Virus record (IMG/VR): IMGVR_UViG_3300047551_002350
Location: 1 to 33,668 of that record
Reading direction: 5' to 3' (one strand)
Length of the DNA: 33,668 bases
DNA from: a virus
A model generated the notes under the pieces. That model was not told the origin of the DNA and did no database searches. It saw nothing but the letters and a program-made list of their open reading frames with translations. The translations under genes were made by a program, and so were the position numbers. Of this stretch, positions 23,053 through 32,703 are shown piece after piece; position 1 is the first letter of the stretch; every line of letters begins with the position of its first letter.

Positions 23053-26000
23053 ATGCCCCTTAACAAATTATCGAATTTTATTAAGAATACCGATGGGCGC
23101 ACATTATATGTAAATCCCAACGATTTAGACGCTACAGATTCGATTACTAATACTGGAAATTCGCTTGCTCAACCTTTCAAGACTATTCAGAGAGCACTTT
23201 TAGAATCTGCAAGATTTTCTTTTGTGAATGGAAAAGGTAATGACTTAGTAGAAAAAACGACAATTCTTGTCTTCCCTGGCGAGCACCTAATTGATAATAG
23301 ACCTGGTTTTGCCATTTATGATAATGGTGGTACTGCATATGCCGTTCCTCCAACTGGCGGCACAGGAACTCCAGCACTCTCAACATTATCTTTAGAATTA
23401 GATTCTAATTTTGACCTAACACAAGAAGATAATATTCTTTATAAGTTTAATAGTGTCAATGGTGGTATCATTATACCTAGAGGAACATCAATTGTTGGTC
23501 TTGATTTAAGAAAAACAAAAGTCAGACCAAAATATGTTCCAAACCCAACAGACCCTCTAGTAGGAAAGTCTGCAATTTTTAGAGTTACTGGAGCATGTTA
23601 TTTCTGGCAGTTTTCATTCTTTGATGCTGATGATTCTGGTTTAGTTTATACTCACCCATCATTTTTTACAAGCAATTATCAGTCAGTTCCAAGATTCTCA
23701 CACCATAAACTCACATGTTTTGAATATGCTGATGGTGTAAATGAAGTCGGCACCTATGGTCTGACTGACCTTGATATGTATTATAGCAAACTATCAAATG
23801 CTTTTAATTCATATCGCCCAATTCCAGTAAATGCAAAGTTTCCTGAAAGTGATGAAGACTTTGCAAAAATGGCACCCGAATGGGAAATCGTTGGAGCGTT
23901 TGCATCTGATCCAATTGATATTCAGTCGGTTATTTCTGGAAATGGCACAACTGCAACTACCTTAGTCACAGTTACAACAACAGAATATCATAATCTAACT
24001 GTAAATACTCCCATCAAAATTAAAGGAGTTAGCACTCCAGAATATAATATTTCAACCAAGGTACAAAATGTTCTGAGTGCAACTACATTTACATACTTAC
24101 TTGAGACATTCCCAATTACTCTAGATCCAACTCCGGTGGTGACTGGAGCAACAGTAACTGTTGAGACTGATACCGTATCTGGTGCATCTCCTTATATCTT
24201 TAACTGTTCCCTCAGATCTGTCTGGGGTATGAATGGAATGCACGCTGATGGTAGAAGAGCATCAGGATTCCGTTCAATGGTTGTTGCACAGTTTACCGCT
24301 GTGTCACTTCAAAAAGATGACCGTGCATTTGTAAAATATGACCCAATAACAAGAACTTATGCTGGTGTAAACTATTCTACTGTTTATGGTGGAGCACTAC
24401 CAACAGGAGCATCACAAACAGATACTGCAAAAGTTTATCACTTAGATCCTAATGCAATTTATAGACAAGGGTGGGAAACAAGTCACATTAAGGTTTCCAA
24501 TGATTCCTTCATTCAGATAGTATCAGTCTTTGCAATTGGATTTAATAAGCATTTTGATATTGAGTCTGGTGGTGACGCTTCTATCACCAACTCAAACTCA
24601 AACTTTGGTCAGATATCACTTAACTCTGAAGGATTCAAGGCAGAAGCATTCGATAAAGATAATAATGCCTTTATTACATCTATCATTCCTCCAAGAGACA
24701 TTGACACTACAGTAGAAGAAGATATTGAATGGTTGTCAATTGATGTTGGACTTACAACTTCTGTGGGTGTTTCAACTCACTTATATCTCTACGGTTTAAA
24801 CGCTGCAGATAGTTTACCTGTAAGTGTTACTCAAGGTTATCGCATTGGTGCTCGTTACAGAGATAAACTTTATCTCTCAATCAATAATACTGAATATTCT
24901 GCAGACATTTATATGCAGGATGGTGTAACAAGTTCTTATAAAGATTATGATGTTTCGAGTGTATCATCTTCAACTTTAACAGTAGGAACTCACACAATTT
25001 CAACTGGTGAAAGAATCATCATTAATAGTGAAAGTGGAGATTTACCTGAGAATGTAATCCCACATATTGTATACTATGCAATTCGAGTTAATTCTACACA
25101 AATTAAGTTAGCAACATCATTTACGAATGCTCTTAACAATGAGGGATTGTCAATTTATGGAGGAACTCAACTGAAAGTTTACAGTAGAGTTTCTGATAAA
25201 TCTGCAGGCGATATTGGGTCTCCAATACAGTTTGATGCGACAGCAGGAAATTGGTATATTATTGTAAATAATGCAAACCAAATTTATAATCAACTGAATA
25301 CTCTTGGAGTTGCGGGATTATCTGAAACAACCGATCTTACTTATGTAAAGAGAATTGTTGATGATCGTAGTCTAGATGAGAAGGTTTATAAGGTAAGAGT
25401 TGTAATTCCAAAAGAATTATCTGGTGCTAAAGATCCAGAAGATGGTTTTATTCTTCAGGAATCTAGCACAACAGGTGCGAGAGCGGGTGATTTTACTAGA
25501 ACTAGTATTGCAAGCACGGACTTTGAGTATAATAAGAATCCAAGATTTATTACAACTTGCACTTTAGCGTCTACCACTGTTACTGTCCTAACATCACTTC
25601 CTCACGGACTCAATGTTGGTGATTTAGTCGTCATTCGTAATGTAACTGACAGCAGCAATCCAAGTGGTCTTTATGATCGTGGATATAATGGTAAGTTTGC
25701 TGTTGCATCAATTGTTGATGATATGTCATTTACACATTCTGTAATTGATGTAAATGGAAAAACACATACACCAGGATCGACTAGCACAAACGATATTAAC
25801 TCCAGAACAACTGCAGATCAAGTTAGAGACTTGCCAAGATTTGAAAGAAATGATTGGCAGTCAAATCTATACGTTTATCGTAATGAAGTTATCTCACCTT
25901 ATGTGCAGGGGTCTCAAGATGGAATCTATCATCTTTATGTGTTAAATGCAAGTAATAAGATTACAGAAGAATTTACTAATCTTGAGTATTCACAAAGTCC

Positions 26001-29000
26001 TGTAGATCTTTATCCTCAATTGGATAGAGATAACATTGAAGCAAACCCACAATCTGCAAAGACATTTGCTCTTCGTGCTCCAATTGGCGATACAAATACA
26101 AGTGATTTGAAGAAAAGTATCACTAGAGAAACAATAGATAAACTTTCTAGTGTTTTGGGTGTAGGGCAGTCAATAACATCAGTTTCTTCTTCTACTTCAA
26201 GTGCAACTCTTACTTTTGGAAGAAGACACGGACTTGGTAGAATTGTTAGTGGAACTTTAAATACTGTAAATGCAAATTATAATCCTGGCACATATTATGA
26301 TGTAAAACTTTTAATTGATGATGCACTTACAGGTGAATGGAGAGGGGCAACTGCAAAAGTAGTTGTAGAATCTGGTGGAAATGTAAGTTCTATAACGATT
26401 ATTTCGGGAGGATCTGGATATACAAACGGGCAAGTACTTAGACCAAACTCTTTAGTAATTGGGGCGGGAAATAATAATGCAACTTATACTATTTCAACTT
26501 CAAGTATTACAACAAGTATTGATGATGTAGTTCAGGTCACTGGTGTTGGCACTGTAACTGATGGATACTATAGAATCAGTGCAGTTAATTCACAAACTCA
26601 AGTATCTGTTGCCAAGACTGCTGGAGATCCAACTCCAATTGTAGGTCAATATGCATTTATAGTTGGACCATCATCTAAGATTACTGCAAGACCTTATAGT
26701 TCTACAACAGGTATTACTACATTTACAACTCAAACTCCTCACGGATTGTTGAAGGGTAACAAGTTTAGAGTTATCAACTCTGCTAATAATAATCTAGGTG
26801 ATTATGTTGTTGAGGAAAGAGTTGGTGTTAATACATTCACTGCGATTACTAATAAGTCTTTAAGTGCTACAGATGGTTTCATTCTCAAGCATGGATATTC
26901 TACTAATGAAGCAATTTCTGACGCAAGAGAAGAAAACTTCGGTATTCGTCAAGTTTCATTCTATGAAAATGAGATTGTAAAACTTTCAACAGCAATCTCT
27001 GATGATGCTTCAGCAACTACAGTAGTCATTTCATCAATCAATTCTGGAATTGGCACTGCTGCAAGGTTCCCAATGGGATCTTATATTCAGATTGATAATG
27101 AAATTATGAGAATTACTTCTTCAAGTAACAATTATCAATTCACAGTAATTCGCGGTGCTCTTGGAACTCGTAAAGAAAATCATGATGCCGATTCTCTAAT
27201 TCGTAAGATTAATCCAATTGCAGTTGAATTCCGTAGACCTTCAATTCTCCGTGCTTCTGGACATACTTTTGAATATCTTGGATATGGTCCAGGTAACTAT
27301 TCCACAGGTTTACCACAAGTTCAAGTCAAGTCACTGACTGAAAGAGAAGACTTCTTAGTTCAGTCGCAGGAAAGAGCAGGTGGTATTGTTGTATACACTG
27401 GAATGAATAACAGTGGTGACTTCTTTAGTGGAAATACAAAAACTTCTTCATCATCTGGTGAGGTCATTTCTTATGATATTCCATCACCAACTGTAACTGG
27501 TGAAGATCCTTCCAAGTCAAGTGTTGTTTATGATGAAGTAACTGTTAAAGAAAGACTTCTTGTTGAAGGTGGAGATTCTGGCACAGTTCTTTCTCAGTTT
27601 GATGGACCTGTCACATTTAACAAGCAAATCAGAAGCAAAGATACTTCTACTTTCAGTGGTCAGGTTAGAGTTACAAACACTACAACATCAGACTCAAGTG
27701 GTAAGGGTGCTCTGACTGTTAAAGGTGGTGTTGGAGTTGGTGAAAACTTAAATGTTGGAGGTAATTCCACTTTCACTGGAAGTGTTTTACTTTCAAGTCT
27801 TACAGATTCAACCTCAACCTCAACAGGTGCATTAAGAGTCTTAGGTGGCGTTGGAGTTGCTAAGACTGTCACTTCTCTAGGATTAACTGTAACTGGCAAT
27901 GCAAGTATTGGAAGCACTCTTACTGTTTCTGGTTCAGAAGGTATTACATCACCAAAGTTCAAAGCAACTACACCACAAAGTGCAACTTTGAATGGCACAC
28001 CAACATTCAAAATGCTTCGTGCTGATGGCAACCAAGACTTTATTACCTTCCGCGAGGTGCAGAATGCTTTAGGGTATGTCCCTGCAGACTCTGCATCAGT
28101 TTCTGGCGATTTCCCACTTGGAAACTCTTTAGTTTGTGATGATATTTCTGGGTCATTCGATGGATCTACTACAGACTTTACCCTTCGTATTGCAGGCACA
28201 GCATTCATTCCTGCTGGAAGTTCCGCAAACTTGATTGTATCTGTTGGTGGTGTTATTCAAAAACCAGGCACAGACTTCATAATTGTAACTTCTGGTGGTG
28301 CAAATACAAGCACAATTAGATTTACAACTGCTCCTGCATCTGGAGTTTCTTGCTTCATTATTGCTCTTGGCGGTCAAGGATCTCTGATTTCTAATATTGA
28401 TTGGGATACTAAAGGACAGATTCTTGTTGCTACTGGAGATAACACTGCTGCAAGACTTGCAGTTGGTGCAAATGGTACAGTATTAACTGCAGATGATACT
28501 CAAGCAACTGGTGTTAAGTGGGCACCTGGCACTCCAGTTGGATCTTTCTTCTATATGGCAGCATCTTCTGCCGATACTGCAACGGGTGGTAGTGCAACAA
28601 TTGGAGCAACAACTTATCATGCACCAGAAGGATATCTAATTTGTAATGGTGGAGACATTCCTACCAGTGGCACATTCCAAGGAGTTAATGCTGCTCTTCT
28701 CCAAAATCTTCGTAACTTCTTAGGATCCACTTATGGTGCTACGGGAAGACTTCCAAATCTGATTAATAACTTTGCAGGTTATTCTGCTGTGCCTGGAGCA
28801 ACTGGTGGTAGTGCTGATGCGATTGTTCCTTATCATAATCATACTGCTTATGATTCTGGACACTCTCACCCACTATACAATCAAATTTATGGTGCGGGTA
28901 ATTCCGTTGGTGGTGGTGGCAGTAACACTAGCAATCAAAATAGTGGAACTGGATATGCAAACATCACAGTGACTCACGCAGGAACCCCAGGAAATGCAAC

Positions 29001-29052
29001 CAATGCAAACCTTCCACCATATGTTGGAATGCTTCCAGTGATTAAATACTAA
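23053..29052 (+). CDS. Giant adhesin/fibre: beta-helix N-terminus, collar-type tip
   Basis: The protein has 1999 residues, the largest here. The N-terminal 560 residues resemble a right-handed beta-helix adhesin (TLYVNPNDLDATDSITNTGN, PFKTIQRALLESARF, SFIQIVSVFAIGFNKHFDIE, DASITNSNSNFGQISL), related to the 952-residue protein. The middle has repeated small beta domains (LPHGLNVGDLVVIRNV, TPHGLLKGNKFRVINS), a GGSGY unit (SGGSGYTNGQVLRP) and fibre repeats (GGVGVGENLNVGGNSTF). From about residue 1828 the C-terminus is collar-like: SFFYMAASSADT, APEGYLICNGGDIP, GATGRLPNLINNFAGY, GGSADAIVPYHNHT, and NANLPPYVGMLPVIKY. It probably forms a host-contacting fibre. The collar end closely matches that of the 1616-residue fibre. 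Confidence 0.75.
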   Translation: MPLNKLSNFIKNTDGRTLYVNPNDLDATDSITNTGNSLAQPFKTIQRALLESARFSFVNGKGNDLVEKTTILVFPGEHLIDNRPGFAIYDNGGTAYAVPPTGGTGTPALSTLSLELDSNFDLTQEDNILYKFNSVNGGIIIPRGTSIVGLDLRKTKVRPKYVPNPTDPLVGKSAIFRVTGACYFWQFSFFDADDSGLVYTHPSFFTSNYQSVPRFSHHKLTCFEYADGVNEVGTYGLTDLDMYYSKLSNAFNSYRPIPVNAKFPESDEDFAKMAPEWEIVGAFASDPIDIQSVISGNGTTATTLVTVTTTEYHNLTVNTPIKIKGVSTPEYNISTKVQNVLSATTFTYLLETFPITLDPTPVVTGATVTVETDTVSGASPYIFNCSLRSVWGMNGMHADGRRASGFRSMVVAQFTAVSLQKDDRAFVKYDPITRTYAGVNYSTVYGGALPTGASQTDTAKVYHLDPNAIYRQGWETSHIKVSNDSFIQIVSVFAIGFNKHFDIESGGDASITNSNSNFGQISLNSEGFKAEAFDKDNNAFITSIIPPRDIDTTVEEDIEWLSIDVGLTTSVGVSTHLYLYGLNAADSLPVSVTQGYRIGARYRDKLYLSINNTEYSADIYMQDGVTSSYKDYDVSSVSSSTLTVGTHTISTGERIIINSESGDLPENVIPHIVYYAIRVNSTQIKLATSFTNALNNEGLSIYGGTQLKVYSRVSDKSAGDIGSPIQFDATAGNWYIIVNNANQIYNQLNTLGVAGLSETTDLTYVKRIVDDRSLDEKVYKVRVVIPKELSGAKDPEDGFILQESSTTGARAGDFTRTSIASTDFEYNKNPRFITTCTLASTTVTVLTSLPHGLNVGDLVVIRNVTDSSNPSGLYDRGYNGKFAVASIVDDMSFTHSVIDVNGKTHTPGSTSTNDINSRTTADQVRDLPRFERNDWQSNLYVYRNEVISPYVQGSQDGIYHLYVLNASNKITEEFTNLEYSQSPVDLYPQLDRDNIEANPQSAKTFALRAPIGDTNTSDLKKSITRETIDKLSSVLGVGQSITSVSSSTSSATLTFGRRHGLGRIVSGTLNTVNANYNPGTYYDVKLLIDDALTGEWRGATAKVVVESGGNVSSITIISGGSGYTNGQVLRPNSLVIGAGNNNATYTISTSSITTSIDDVVQVTGVGTVTDGYYRISAVNSQTQVSVAKTAGDPTPIVGQYAFIVGPSSKITARPYSSTTGITTFTTQTPHGLLKGNKFRVINSANNNLGDYVVEERVGVNTFTAITNKSLSATDGFILKHGYSTNEAISDAREENFGIRQVSFYENEIVKLSTAISDDASATTVVISSINSGIGTAARFPMGSYIQIDNEIMRITSSSNNYQFTVIRGALGTRKENHDADSLIRKINPIAVEFRRPSILRASGHTFEYLGYGPGNYSTGLPQVQVKSLTEREDFLVQSQERAGGIVVYTGMNNSGDFFSGNTKTSSSSGEVISYDIPSPTVTGEDPSKSSVVYDEVTVKERLLVEGGDSGTVLSQFDGPVTFNKQIRSKDTSTFSGQVRVTNTTTSDSSGKGALTVKGGVGVGENLNVGGNSTFTGSVLLSSLTDSTSTSTGALRVLGGVGVAKTVTSLGLTVTGNASIGSTLTVSGSEGITSPKFKATTPQSATLNGTPTFKMLRADGNQDFITFREVQNALGYVPADSASVSGDFPLGNSLVCDDISGSFDGSTTDFTLRIAGTAFIPAGSSANLIVSVGGVIQKPGTDFIIVTSGGANTSTIRFTTAPASGVSCFIIALGGQGSLISNIDWDTKGQILVATGDNTAARLAVGANGTVLTADDTQATGVKWAPGTPVGSFFYMAASSADTATGGSATIGATTYHAPEGYLICNGGDIPTSGTFQGVNAALLQNLRNFLGSTYGATGRLPNLINNFAGYSAVPGATGGSADAIVPYHNHTAYDSGHSHPLYNQIYGAGNSVGGGGSNTSNQNSGTGYANITVTHAGTPGNATNANLPPYVGMLPVIKY

Positions 29053-29069
29053 TATAAGGAGATAAAGAA

Positions 29070-30698
29070 ATGTCAGTTACACAAGCAACTTTATTAGGAG
29101 ATACATTTGGAAGTAAAGCATCTGGAACAATTCCAGTTGGTGGAATTATTATGTGGTCTGGAAGCACAGCATCTATTCCTACTGGTTGGGCGTTGTGTAT
29201 GACCGGAGATAGTGAAGTTTTACTATCTGATGGTTCCACAAAAAGGATTGATGAAATTGTTGATAATAAGTTACAAGTTGAAGTAATGGCGTTCAACGAA
29301 ACAACTGGTTTAATCGAGCCAAGGAAAGTTGTAGACTGGTTTGTTAATGAAAGTAATAAAAATGAATATATTAGACTTAAGATTTTTAGAGGAAATTCTA
29401 AATTAGGTCAAAAAAGAAGTCTTGATGTAACTAGAGACCATCCAGTTTGGGTTGTTGATAGGGGATGGGTAACTGCTGATAAAATAAACTCTGGAGATAA
29501 AGTCCTTATACATCAACCAACTCTCACCAATGCAGGACATCAATCAATTCTAGGTCAATGGCTTGGAGATGGAAGTATTGACGAAATGGGAGTGTTTAGA
29601 TTATCTCATGGAAAATCTCAAGAAGAATATATTAGTGATACTACAAAAAAATTAGGAATAAATTTAAAAGAACACATACAGGCAGGCAATGGATATGGGG
29701 TGGGCAAAAAATATTTAAGAACTTGTTTAGCATTAAAAACTTTTTCTCCAGATACATATGAACTTATGATGTCTGGGAGAAAGGTGAGAAAAGAAGTGTT
29801 GAGAGAACTTGGACCAATTGGATTAGCATATTGGTATATGGATGATGGAAATCTTCAAGTAGATGTTAGGTCTGCTACTCCAACGGTAAGAGCACAGATT
29901 CATACAGAAGGATTCGATGAAGATGAATTACAGTTAATTATTGAATGGTTTAACTCTTCATATGGAATAAATGCAATTCCATACAATAGACCTAATACAA
30001 AGGGAAGATTTATAAGATTTGATTATAAATCAACTATTAAATTTTTAGAGATGATCGCACCATATATTCACCCATCTATGAAATATAAACTTCCCGAAAA
30101 CCTTCATTCAATTCCATATTTGCTAGAAGATATTAGTTTTATAGAAAATAAACCAACAGAACAATATGTTTCTGTTGTAGAGATTTGCAATCTATCTCCT
30201 AGTAAAAGAAATAGCAGTCGTTTTCATAAGCGATATGATATAAAAGTTGAAGGTCTTCATAGTTTTGTTGCAAATGGATTTATAGTTCATAATTGTAATG
30301 GTGCCAATGGCACTCCAAATCTACAAGATAGATTTATTGTAGGTGCTGGAAGTGCTTATGGTGTTGGTGCTACTGGTGGTGAAAATAGTGTAACACTAAC
30401 TACTAGTCAAACTCCAAATCATAGACACTTCCTTGCATCTACTAGCGGATATCAAGGGAGTGAAGGTGGAAAATCTGAATTAGGTCAAGCTCCAACTCAG
30501 CACATTTCAAGTTATGGTTTTGGGGGAAGTGGTGATACACAAGAAAAAAGAGATTATGTATTAGAAAGGGCAACTGGAGAGTGTAATGTTGGATTAAGTG
30601 GACCTCCAATAGACAGTAGTGGAAATCAATCTTTTGGTCAAGCACACGAAAACAGACCTCCATATTATGCTCTTGCATTCATTATGAGAGTTTCATAA
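29070..30698 (+). CDS. Tail-collar protein interrupted by an intein
   Basis: The precursor has 542 residues. Extein residues 1-42 (MSVTQATLLGDTFGSKASGT to IPTGWAL) and 409-542 (CNGANGTPNLQDRFIVGAGS onward, with PNHRHF and a C-terminal RPPYYALAFIMRV) together make a 176-residue short collar protein. The joined motif GWALCNGANGTPNLQDRFIV is the hallmark of the collar fold, so the interruption is within its most conserved segment. AAGGAG lies 10 bases before the ATG, the strongest ribosome site in the fibre block. It probably forms a fibre tip or accessory adhesin after splicing. Without splicing the collar fold would be broken, so splicing is likely needed for function. Confidence 0.88.
   Translation: MSVTQATLLGDTFGSKASGTIPVGGIIMWSGSTASIPTGWALCMTGDSEVLLSDGSTKRIDEIVDNKLQVEVMAFNETTGLIEPRKVVDWFVNESNKNEYIRLKIFRGNSKLGQKRSLDVTRDHPVWVVDRGWVTADKINSGDKVLIHQPTLTNAGHQSILGQWLGDGSIDEMGVFRLSHGKSQEEYISDTTKKLGINLKEHIQAGNGYGVGKKYLRTCLALKTFSPDTYELMMSGRKVRKEVLRELGPIGLAYWYMDDGNLQVDVRSATPTVRAQIHTEGFDEDELQLIIEWFNSSYGINAIPYNRPNTKGRFIRFDYKSTIKFLEMIAPYIHPSMKYKLPENLHSIPYLLEDISFIENKPTEQYVSVVEICNLSPSKRNSSRFHKRYDIKVEGLHSFVANGFIVHNCNGANGTPNLQDRFIVGAGSAYGVGATGGENSVTLTTSQTPNHRHFLASTSGYQGSEGGKSELGQAPTQHISSYGFGGSGDTQEKRDYVLERATGECNVGLSGPPIDSSGNQSFGQAHENRPPYYALAFIMRVS
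29196..30293 (+). mobile_element. Intein with LAGLIDADG homing endonuclease, 366 residues
   Basis: All splicing residues are present: Cys at intein position 1 (precursor Cys43, CMTGDSEVLLSDGS, block A), a block B T-x-x-H (TRDHPVWV, Thr121 and His124), a block F-like YDIKVEGLHSFVANG, and block G ending FIVHN (His407-Asn408), followed by Cys409 as the +1 residue. Between the splicing halves lie two LAGLIDADG-type motifs, LGQWLGDGSID (161-171, Asp167) and GLAYWYMDDGNL (251-262, Asp258/Asp259), so the endonuclease also appears intact. No frameshift is seen. It should self-excise and home into intein-free copies of this collar gene. Confidence 0.93.
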
Positions 30699-30701
30699 AT
30701 A
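30694..30701 (+). promoter_or_regulatory. Late promoter element (CATAAATA) over a stop codon
   Basis: CATAAATA includes the TAA stop (30696-30698) of the intein-bearing gene and lies 17 bases before the next ATG at 30719. Confidence 0.5.
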
Positions 30702-30718
30702 ACTAAAAAGTCTCCGAG

Positions 30719-32581
30719 ATGACAAATTATAACAAGTCATTTAATTTTAGGAATGGAGTTCAGGTTGATAATGATAACTTCATTGTTAATGCAAATGGTC
30801 TAGTTGGTATTGGAACAACAATACCTAGAGATTATTTGTTGAATGTTTATGGAGACGCAAGAGTTACTGGATTAGTTACCGCAACAAACGCTGATATTAC
30901 CAATTTAAGTGTTGGACTAGCAACTCTCAGAACTCTTAATATCGGAATCACATCATTAACTTCAGGAATTATAACTGCCACTTCTGGAGTTGTAACTTAT
31001 TATGGAGATGGTTCTAAATTATCAAATCTACCAGCATCTCAATGGATTGATGTAAATCCAGGGGCAGGAGTTTCTAGTATTTACGCTGCTGGAACAGTTG
31101 GAATAGCAACTACAAGTCCTGTATTTTCACTACAAGTAGGAGCAAATCCTCTTGTATATCCTTCAGGTATTGGAATTAATTCTACTGGTGATGTTTACAG
31201 TGCTGGAATAATCACAGCAACATCTTTCTCTGGATTTGGATCTAATATATCCCTACTTAATGCTTCTAATATAACATCTGGAACTTTAAGCACTTCATTT
31301 TTTCCATCAAGTATTAGATTATCAGGTATAATTACAGCATCATCTTTTGTAGGATCTGGTGCAGGTATCACTGCCATTAATGCCGATAACATCACATCAG
31401 GCACATTAAGCACATCTAGACTTCCTTCAGACATCATTGTTTCTGGAATTATAACTGCCAATACTTTTGTAGGAAACCTAACGGGAACTGCTACAACTGC
31501 AACAAATTTAGCACCTTCAGGAACAGTTTCTGTTACTTCTGTAAACAGTGGATTTACTTCAACTGGAATTGCAACAGTCACTGAAGCACTTTATGTTGTT
31601 GGTTATCCTGCAAAAGTTGGAGTAGGCACCACCACACTTCCAGAAGCAGATATTGAAGTTAATAAGACAGGTATTTCTTCAATTCGTGTAATCAGCACTA
31701 ATAATGTCGCTACGATTGGTATCGGTAGAAGTGCAGAGGTAAGGACAGGAAATACAAATACATTCTATTTGTATAGCACTCCAACATCTTTAGATATTAT
31801 AAACTCAAATACTGGAAATGTCAACTATTATCTTGATTATGGCACTGCAGGATTAGGAACTGGTGCTTTCCATTGGATTTATGGACAAAATCCTTCAAGT
31901 CCAATTATGTCACTGACATATGATGGACGACTTGGTATTGGTGTCACCAATCCAACAAGCAAATTATATGTTGTAGGAAATTCCTATATTACTGGTATCA
32001 CAACAGTTGATAGTAACTTAAATGTTTCTAATAATCTGAATGTAACTGGAAATATTACATTTAATGGATCTTTAACAGGAAATCTTGGTATTACAACTCT
32101 ATCAAGACTTGGAATTTCTACAAGCACTATTTCCAGCAATTCTTATGAGTTTTTTGTTGGAGGAGATCCTTTATTTGGTCCTGGTGTTGCTATTACCGCA
32201 AGTGGAGTAAGAGCATCTGGAATTATTCAAGCATCTAATCTTACTGCAACAAACGCCAATATCACCAATATTAATAGCACTGGTATTATAACAGCAATAA
32301 GTTTTAGTGGTTCTTTAACAGGAACTGCCAGTACTTCAACAGATGTAGTGGGTGGTATTGCAACTGTAAGCACTCTTAATGTTACTGGAAATTCAACTCT
32401 TGGTATTACAACAACCACTCAATTAACATCACAAAGACTTAATGTTTCTGGAGTTACAACATCTCAAGGTGGATTTACAAGTGGTATTGGAGTTACTAAT
32501 CCAGTACAGATTACAGTATCAGGTAATGTATTAACCTTCACTGTTACTGGTGTTGGATCTACAAGCTTGACACTATACTAA
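30719..32581 (+). CDS. Repetitive tail fibre protein, 620 aa
   Basis: The N-terminus MTNYNKSFNFRNGVQVDNDN is followed by FIVNANGLVGIGTTIPRDYL, the usual start of cyanophage fibre proteins. The body consists of beta repeats such as SGIITATSFVGSGAGITAIN, DNITSGTLSTSRLP, and GIGVTNPTSKLYVVG, the pattern of trimeric fibre shafts. Unlike the other large fibres it has no collar domain; it ends VTGVGSTSLTLY. It is the last gene of the fibre block, preceded by a late-promoter-like element and followed by a possible terminator hairpin at 32647-32679. A fibre shaft or hinge role is likely, but its location on the particle cannot be determined here. Confidence 0.7.
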   Translation: MTNYNKSFNFRNGVQVDNDNFIVNANGLVGIGTTIPRDYLLNVYGDARVTGLVTATNADITNLSVGLATLRTLNIGITSLTSGIITATSGVVTYYGDGSKLSNLPASQWIDVNPGAGVSSIYAAGTVGIATTSPVFSLQVGANPLVYPSGIGINSTGDVYSAGIITATSFSGFGSNISLLNASNITSGTLSTSFFPSSIRLSGIITASSFVGSGAGITAINADNITSGTLSTSRLPSDIIVSGIITANTFVGNLTGTATTATNLAPSGTVSVTSVNSGFTSTGIATVTEALYVVGYPAKVGVGTTTLPEADIEVNKTGISSIRVISTNNVATIGIGRSAEVRTGNTNTFYLYSTPTSLDIINSNTGNVNYYLDYGTAGLGTGAFHWIYGQNPSSPIMSLTYDGRLGIGVTNPTSKLYVVGNSYITGITTVDSNLNVSNNLNVTGNITFNGSLTGNLGITTLSRLGISTSTISSNSYEFFVGGDPLFGPGVAITASGVRASGIIQASNLTATNANITNINSTGIITAISFSGSLTGTASTSTDVVGGIATVSTLNVTGNSTLGITTTTQLTSQRLNVSGVTTSQGGFTSGIGVTNPVQITVSGNVLTFTVTGVGSTSLTLY

Positions 32582-32646
32582 AAACCCTGTAGACTACCTT
32601 TGTCCCGGTTGAAGATGAGATTCTAAAGCTTTATAGGACACTTAAG

Positions 32647-32679
32647 AGACCGTCCACTGAATCGCATCAGGGACGGTCT
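32647..32679 (+). terminator. Hairpin at the end of the fibre block, possible terminator
   Basis: AGACCGTCC (32647-32655) pairs perfectly with GGACGGTCT (32671-32679) around a 15-base loop, with TTCT just after. The U-run is short, so termination may be partial. It marks the boundary between the late fibre genes and the helicase gene. Confidence 0.55.
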
Positions 32680-32681
32680 TC

Positions 32682-32690
32682 TGCTATAAT
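32682..32690 (+). promoter_or_regulatory. Extended -10 promoter (TGC TATAAT) before the helicase
   Basis: TG-C-TATAAT is an extended -10 element with a perfect TATAAT and no clear -35 box; the hairpin's 3' arm occupies the adjacent upstream space. The predicted start point is only about 7 bases before the ATG at 32704, so the message would be nearly leaderless. Confidence 0.5.
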
Positions 32691-32703
32691 AGTCTCATAC
32701 GCA

